From Planctomycetota bacterium (GTDB lineage: Bacteria > Planctomycetota > B143-G9): 17,388 bases of DNA. The stretch is from contig QNBY01000002.1 in the NCBI GenBank assembly GCA_003644275.1, positions 1 through 17,388 of the forward strand, written 5' to 3'. The notes beneath the pieces are model-generated. The model made no database searches and was not told where the DNA came from. It saw only the letters and a program-made list of their open reading frames with translations. Below, in pieces: positions 12,877 to 17,388 of this stretch. The stretch's first letter is position 1, and every line of letters starts with the position of its first letter. A program made the position numbers and the translations under genes.

Positions 12877-15800
12877 GTGCCAGCGAGAACGACGGGATTT
12901 TTTCTCGCCTTGGTCGCCGTCCTTGCGCTGTTGTCCGCACGAACCGCCGCAGCGGAGGAGACGGCCGTAACGAAGGGCCCGTACGATTACGCCAGGGTCA
13001 CGCTCTTGCAGCTCCAGAACAACCCCACGGCCTTCCGCAATCAGTACGTCACCTTCGAGTGCAAGTTCGCCCGCACCGGCAACGTGTACAAGGAAGTGCA
13101 GACCGGCCTCCTCCCCGAACTCCACCAGAACTTCTTCGCCTGGGACCCCTCCGTCCGGCTCTGGCTCCCCGACGAGCGCAAGGACCTCGTCTGCCTCACC
13201 CTCTACATGCTCAGGGCCTCCATATCCTGGAAGCACTTCGTCTCCCTCAAACCGCTCGAGCGGATAATCGTGTGGGGCCAGGTGCGCAGCGATCTCGGCG
13301 GCGAGCCCTGGATCGAGGTGCGCCAGATAGACCGCGCCCCCGGCCCGAACATAGACCAAAACTTCGTCTCCATCGTTTACCTCGGCTGGACGCTGCTCGA
13401 GGACAAGCGCTACGGCGAGGCGCTCCCCAACTTCCTCAAGGCCCTTTCCCGCAACCTCCCCCGCATGGAGGAAGGGGCGGTGTGCGCCTACGCGGGCGAG
13501 TGCTACTACAACCTCGGCAACTACAAGCTCGCCGTCCGCTTCTACGACAGGGCGGTGGAGCTCGACCCCTCCAACCTCGACCTGATGAAGGCCCTCGTCA
13601 AGTCCTACTACCGCGCCCGCAACTACGAGAAGGCCGAGCGCGTGGCGCTCAAAGCCCTCGAAAAGGACCCGAACCTCCACGAGGTGCGGGTGGTGCTCGC
13701 TCTCATCAAGGGCAAGCGCGGCAAGGTGGACGAGGGGCTGCGGGACGTGGAGTACGTCCTGCTCCGCGATTCCTCCAACATCGAGGCGCTGAAGGCCCGC
13801 GCCGAGCTCTTCCTGCTCAAGAACGACTACGAGCGCGCCATAAAGGCCATCGAGAAGGCCATCTTCATCCAGTCCCGCAACGTGGAGCTCCAGTACGAGC
13901 GCGCCTGGCTCTACGAGCGCATGGGCGACCTCGCCAAGGCCAAGGAAGGCTACAAGGTGGCCCTCTCGCTTGATCCGAACTACGCCCCCGCCCTCATCGC
14001 CCTTGCCCGCATCGCCATACGCGAGGGCGACACCGAGACCGCGCGCGCCTACCTCGCCAAGGTCTCGGCGGGTGACGTGCCCGCCGACAGGCTGGTGGAG
14101 ATAGGCGGTTTCTACGAGAGCACCGGCGATATGGACCGCGCCCTCGAATACTACGAGCGGGCCGTGGCGAAGGACCCCAACTTCGTGGACGCCCGCATAG
14201 CCGCGGGCCGCATACTGCTCGCCCGGGGCGAGCTGAAGAAGGCCGCCGACTACTTCCGCGCCGCCCTCTCCGCCGCGCCGGACGACAAGGAGGCCCTCTT
14301 CGGCCTCTGCCGCGCGATACTCTGGCAGGGCAGGCGCTCCCGCGAGGCGCTCGACCTGGCCCGCAGGCTCTACACCGAGTTCTCCAAGGATCCCGCCGCC
14401 GCGGCGCTGCTCGGCTACGCCCTGCTCCTCGAGAACAAGGCCGACAAGGCGGCCCCGCTGCTCGACGAGGCGCTCGCCGCCCGCCCGGACGATCCCGAAT
14501 TCGCCATGTACAAGGGCGAGGCGCTCTATCGCGCGGCGAACTACGCCGAGGCCGTTCCTCTGCTTGAGAAGGCCGCCGCCGCCGGCGCGCCCTATTCCGG
14601 CCGTGCTGCCGAGCTGCTCGGCAAGGCCAAGGCCGAGCTGGAGCGCGAGAACGCCCGCCTGCGGAAGCTCGAGGAAAAACGCCGCAGGGCGGAGGAGAAG
14701 AAGCGGCTGGCCGCCGAGAGGAAACGGCTCGCCGCCGAGCGGCGCAGGAAGGCCGCCGAGCGCAGGAAGCTCGAGCGTGAGAAGCGCGCGAAGGAACTCG
14801 CCGCCCGCAGGAAGAAAGCCCCCGCCGCGCCCCGCAGGCCCCTCGCGTCCGCGCGCAGGGCGAAGGCCGAAAAGAGGCGGCCGCTGTTCGCCGTCCGCAA
14901 GGTGGAGAAGCCCAAGCCGCCGAAGCCCCTCCGCATAGTCCGCGCCAAGCCCGCCGAGCCCGCTCCCGAGCCCGCAGGCGCGCCCCGTTCCTGGCTGAAG
15001 AAGTACGGCTACAAGCCCTACCGCGTGCCGCGCAGCCGCATCAAGGCCTTGGTGGGTCCCTCGCCCGAGCGGGTGTCCGGCCTTCCCGATCCCGCCAAGG
15101 TGAAGGAAAAGATATTCGCCGACTTCTACCGCAGGCTCGCCGAACCCCAGTTCGAGGACTACTACACCCCCGAGAAGGTGCGCGCCGCCGCCGCCAAGCT
15201 GGACAAGGACATCGCCCGCATACGTTACGAGGTGGAGAAGAGCCGCGCGAAGGAAATGGCGGACATAGAGTACCAGCGCGCGAAAGCGCTCGACAAGATA
15301 CTCGCCGAGCACGCCTGGCGCATGCACCGCAGGGAGTACGAGCGCCGCTTCTACGACCGCCGCATCGAGAGGGCCGTCGAGCGCGTGCGGAGGCGCTACG
15401 ACCGCACCCACGAGGACATGCGGAAGGTGGGCGCGATGCTCGAGAAGCGGGCCGCCGAGAGGCTCGCGGCCGATGAGAAGCTCCGCGACGAGGCCAAGCG
15501 CTACGCGGCCGCCTACATGGAAGTGCGGAACAAGGAATTCGCCCGCATAAAGGCCAAGGCGGAAGCCATGCGCCGCGACGTGCTCTCCGACGTTCGGAAG
15601 GCCGAGGAGGAACTCGCCCGCCTCGACGCGCGCACCCTTGCCGCCTCGGACGATCAGCTCGCCGGGATACGCAGCGACATGGCCCGCCGCCGCGCCGCTC
15701 TCGCGGCCGCCGAGCGCAAGCGCCGCGAGCGCGAGCAGCGGGACCACGCCCGGCGCATGAAGGAGCTCGAAAAGATACGCAAGGAAGCCGCCGAGGCGAG

Positions 15801-16317
15801 CAGGGACGTCATCTCCGTCTATTATCCGAACGAGCGCGCCGAAAAGGCCTTCAAGAAAAGGCTCGCAAAGATCCAGAGGGAGAGGGAGAAGGCCCGCAAG
15901 GAAGCCGAGCTCCGTCTGAAGCGCATGCAGAAACAGGCCGCTGAGGCCCAGAAGGACTACCAGGAATACCTCGCCCGCATGGACAAGTACCGGGCGAAGA
16001 AGGCGCACGAGTTCGAACAGGCGCTGCGCGACCGCCTCGCCGCCGAGGTCCGGTCCGACCGCTTCGTGGAGCGGCGCATCTCCAAGGCCGAGCGGAAGCG
16101 AATGGAGCGCTGGCGCAGGCTCAAGGAAGAGATGGAGAAGCTCCGCAAGAAGGCGGACGAGGAGGCCGCGAGGCGCCTCGAGGAACTCCGCCGCCAGCGG
16201 GAGCTCGCCAAGCGCGAGGCCGAGAGGATGATCCGCAAGGCCGCCGAGTTGCGGGAAAAACTGCGCAAACAGGTAGAGAAGGAAACCAAGGAGGCCATGA
16301 AGCGCCGCTACGACTGA
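12877..16317 (+). CDS. Large exported protein: OB-like domain, TPR array and long charged helices; function unknown
   Basis: 1146 residues; I do not recognise it as a named family. A signal peptide (1-26, cleavage after TAAA) predicts export to the periplasm or outside. Residues ~36-150 form a beta-rich domain with the NNPTAFRNQYVTFECKF and RIIVWGQVRSD pattern of small OB-fold domains. Residues ~161-580 hold about 11-12 tetratricopeptide repeats, with a clear 34-residue period from about 200 to 370 (repeat ends such as AVELDPSN, ALEKDPNL, ALSLDPNY). Residues ~582-648 are a Lys/Arg/Glu/Ala helix, followed by a Pro-rich linker (~648-703), a short tyrosine-rich segment (SWLKKYGYKPY), and almost 380 residues of highly charged, probably single-helix or coiled-coil sequence to the end. 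No catalytic motif is seen. The GTG start is fixed by GAAAGGAGG 5 bases upstream and the perfect promoter. Monocistronic. A scaffold or tether in the envelope, possibly with the pilus machine next door, is my inference. Confidence 0.85.
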   Translation: MPARTTGFFLALVAVLALLSARTAAAEETAVTKGPYDYARVTLLQLQNNPTAFRNQYVTFECKFARTGNVYKEVQTGLLPELHQNFFAWDPSVRLWLPDERKDLVCLTLYMLRASISWKHFVSLKPLERIIVWGQVRSDLGGEPWIEVRQIDRAPGPNIDQNFVSIVYLGWTLLEDKRYGEALPNFLKALSRNLPRMEEGAVCAYAGECYYNLGNYKLAVRFYDRAVELDPSNLDLMKALVKSYYRARNYEKAERVALKALEKDPNLHEVRVVLALIKGKRGKVDEGLRDVEYVLLRDSSNIEALKARAELFLLKNDYERAIKAIEKAIFIQSRNVELQYERAWLYERMGDLAKAKEGYKVALSLDPNYAPALIALARIAIREGDTETARAYLAKVSAGDVPADRLVEIGGFYESTGDMDRALEYYERAVAKDPNFVDARIAAGRILLARGELKKAADYFRAALSAAPDDKEALFGLCRAILWQGRRSREALDLARRLYTEFSKDPAAAALLGYALLLENKADKAAPLLDEALAARPDDPEFAMYKGEALYRAANYAEAVPLLEKAAAAGAPYSGRAAELLGKAKAELERENARLRKLEEKRRRAEEKKRLAAERKRLAAERRRKAAERRKLEREKRAKELAARRKKAPAAPRRPLASARRAKAEKRRPLFAVRKVEKPKPPKPLRIVRAKPAEPAPEPAGAPRSWLKKYGYKPYRVPRSRIKALVGPSPERVSGLPDPAKVKEKIFADFYRRLAEPQFEDYYTPEKVRAAAAKLDKDIARIRYEVEKSRAKEMADIEYQRAKALDKILAEHAWRMHRREYERRFYDRRIERAVERVRRRYDRTHEDMRKVGAMLEKRAAERLAADEKLRDEAKRYAAAYMEVRNKEFARIKAKAEAMRRDVLSDVRKAEEELARLDARTLAASDDQLAGIRSDMARRRAALAAAERKRREREQRDHARRMKELEKIRKEAAEASRDVISVYYPNERAEKAFKKRLAKIQREREKARKEAELRLKRMQKQAAEAQKDYQEYLARMDKYRAKKAHEFEQALRDRLAAEVRSDRFVERRISKAERKRMERWRRLKEEMEKLRKKADEEAARRLEELRRQRELAKREAERMIRKAAELREKLRKQVEKETKEAMKRRYD

Positions 16318-16347
16318 GCGGCGCTTCTCCCTCCGTCCCTTTCACCC

Positions 16348-16370
16348 GCCCGGCCCGGCCGGGCTTTTTT
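16348..16370 (+). terminator. Rho-independent terminator after the TPR/charged-helix gene
   Basis: Stem GCCCGGC / GCCGGGC with a CCG loop followed by six Ts, beginning 31 bases after the stop codon. It isolates the large gene from the downstream pair. Confidence 0.85.
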
Positions 16371-16382
16371 GAAGGCGGAGAC

Positions 16383-16736
16383 ATGACGGAAGAGGCGACC
16401 GGCAAGGAACAGGAATACATCTCGATAGAGGACTTCGCGAAGGTCCGCATGGCCGTCGGCCTCGTCACCGAGGCCGAGCCCCACCCCAAAGCGGACAGGC
16501 TCGTGGTGCTCCGGGTCTCGCTCGGTGCCGAGACGCGGACGCTCGTGGCCGGCATGAGGAAATGGTACGAACCCCACGAGTTCGTGGGCAAGAAGGTCAT
16601 CGTGATAACCAACCTGAAGCCCGCGAAGCTCCGGGGGGTGGAGTCGCAGGGGATGATACTCGCCGCCGAACACGGGGACGACGTGGTGTTGCTCACCGTG
16701 GACCGCGACATACCGCCGGGAGCGCGGGTGCGATGA
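16383..16736 (+). CDS. Stand-alone tRNA-binding domain protein (MetRS C-terminal / Trbp111-like)
   Basis: 117 residues making up a single EMAP-type OB fold that binds the outer corner of tRNA. The pattern ISIEDFAKVRMAVGLVTEAE, HPKADRLVVLRV, LVAGMRKWYEP, VGKKVIVITNLKPAKLRG and ESQGMILAA matches the C-terminal dimerisation domain of bacterial methionyl-tRNA synthetase, which occurs free in some genomes (Trbp111, MetRS beta). It may supply the tRNA-binding domain to a MetRS encoded elsewhere; CsaA is a related, less likely alternative. ATG at 16383 with GGCGGAG 4 bases upstream. The stop overlaps the pyrF ATG (ATGA). Confidence 0.87.
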   Translation: MTEEATGKEQEYISIEDFAKVRMAVGLVTEAEPHPKADRLVVLRVSLGAETRTLVAGMRKWYEPHEFVGKKVIVITNLKPAKLRGVESQGMILAAEHGDDVVLLTVDRDIPPGARVR

Positions 16737-17388
16737 ATTTCGCCGACAGGCTGTTCGAGGCCGTCAGGGAAAAGGGCTCCGTGGTGGTGGTGGGGCTGGA
16801 CCCGCGCCCGGAGCTGCTTCCGCCTTCCCTCTCTCCCGCGCCGGACGCCGGGGCGGAGGCCGTGGCGAAGGCCTTCCTCGCCTTCAACGAGGCCGTCATC
16901 GAGGCCGTAGCGCCCTACGCCGTTGCGGTGAAGCCCCAGGTGGCCTTCTACGAGAAACTCGGTCCGGCGGGGATGGAGACCTTCGCGCGCACCTGCCGCG
17001 CGGCGGCGGAACGCGGCCTGCTGGTGATTGGCGACGTGAAGCGCGGCGACATAGGCTCCACCGCCGAGGCGTATGCGGACGCCTGGTTCGGCGGCCCCTA
17101 CGCCTGCGACGCGATAACCCTCAACCCCTACCTCGGCGCGGATTCCCTGCGTCCCTTCGTCTCGCGCTGCGAGGAAGGCTACGGCTGCTTCGTGCTTGTC
17201 CGCACCTCCAATCCCGGCGCGGCCGACCTGCAGGACGTGCGGGACGCCCGGGGAAGACCGCTCTACCTGAGGACGGCGGAGATGCTCGCCTCCCTCGGCG
17301 GGGACTGCGTCGGAGAATGCGGCTACAGCGCGGTGGGGGCGGTCGTGGGAGCCACCTGGCCGGAGCAGCTCGCCGAGCTCAGGGCGGC
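16733..17388 (+). CDS. pyrF: Orotidine 5'-phosphate decarboxylase, type 2, partial at its C-terminus
   Basis: Last step of UMP synthesis: decarboxylation of orotidine 5'-phosphate in the cytoplasm. 218 residues are visible; the gene is cut by the right edge (full type 2 enzymes are about 270-310 residues). Motifs of the longer type 2 subfamily: VVVGLDPRPELLP (18-30), AVKPQVAFYEKLG, the catalytic GDVKRGDIGSTAEAYA with K103, ITLNPYLGADSL, and VLVRTSNPGAADLQ. It overlaps the tRNA-binding protein gene by 4 bases, suggesting translational coupling. Confidence 0.94.
   Translation, partial: MNFADRLFEAVREKGSVVVVGLDPRPELLPPSLSPAPDAGAEAVAKAFLAFNEAVIEAVAPYAVAVKPQVAFYEKLGPAGMETFARTCRAAAERGLLVIGDVKRGDIGSTAEAYADAWFGGPYACDAITLNPYLGADSLRPFVSRCEEGYGCFVLVRTSNPGAADLQDVRDARGRPLYLRTAEMLASLGGDCVGECGYSAVGAVVGATWPEQLAELRA

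Noticed and set aside
14640..14820. Tandem DNA repeat in the Lys/Arg/Glu-rich segment
   Set aside because: The repetition (AAERKRLAAERRRKAAER) is seen at protein level but varies in period and codons, so it is a charged helix rather than a DNA repeat array.
12829..16008. Very long open frame on the minus strand opposite the TPR/charged-helix gene
   Set aside because: It mirrors a GC-rich gene full of GAG/AAG/CGC codons, which leave few stops on the opposite strand. Its translation has no recognisable domain and it has no ribosome binding site, while the plus-strand gene has a perfect promoter, ribosome binding site and TPR motifs.
1..17388. CRISPR array, insertion sequence, phage or toxin-antitoxin genes, tRNA or rRNA
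   Set aside because: No spaced direct repeats, terminal inverted repeats with a transposase, integrase, or cloverleaf-like sequence were seen by eye; every gap between genes is under 150 bases and is explained by promoters, terminators and ribosome binding sites.

Overview
The window is a high-GC bacterial chromosome segment of tightly packed housekeeping genes. There is no insertion sequence, phage gene, CRISPR array, tRNA or rRNA that I can support. A secretin and a type IV pilus alignment complex indicate a diderm (Gram-negative-type) envelope. Codon use is high-GC, but ATA is a common isoleucine codon and AGG a common arginine codon. I cannot place the organism. The mix of a proteobacterial-like sigma-hpf-ptsN order, a Firmicutes-like yvcK-HPr pair, a ThiD2-ThiE fusion and a type 2 PyrF suggests an under-studied diderm lineage; that is inference.

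Layout. (1) Positions 1-2239, minus strand: a ThiD2-ThiE fusion for thiamine synthesis, overlapping by 4 bases a cation diffusion facilitator that runs off the left edge. (2) About 2240-3685, plus strand: a compact sigma-70 family factor lacking region 1.1, read divergently from thiE across a very short gap, then a hibernation promoting factor (HPF) with its own extended -10 promoter and a strong terminator. (3) 3774-7623: a regulatory phosphotransferase (PTS) cluster of an EIIA-Ntr-type protein, a membrane-anchored YvcK/CofD-like protein, HPr and Enzyme I, with no sugar permease (EIIB/EIIC) in view. (4) 7632-12781: a type IV pilus operon, pilM-pilN-pilO-pilP-like-pilQ, starting at a good sigma-70 promoter and ending at a classic terminator. 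(5) 12807-16370: a monocistronic 1146-residue exported protein with an OB-like domain, about a dozen TPR units and hundreds of residues of charged helix, driven by a perfect TTGACA-N17-TATAAT promoter and closed by its own terminator. (6) 16383-17388: a stand-alone MetRS-C-terminal-type tRNA-binding domain, overlapping by 4 bases a type 2 orotidine 5'-phosphate decarboxylase cut by the right edge.

How the genes work together. The sigma factor, HPF, EIIA-Ntr, YvcK, HPr and EI form a plausible nutrient and stress control block (transcription programme, ribosome hibernation, phosphorelay, envelope or carbon control). PilM-N-O-P-Q form the inner-membrane and outer-membrane alignment complex of a type IV pilus. 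The large TPR/charged-helix protein next to the pilus operon is the least explained gene and the best candidate for new biology. No gene-free stretch exceeds 150 bases.
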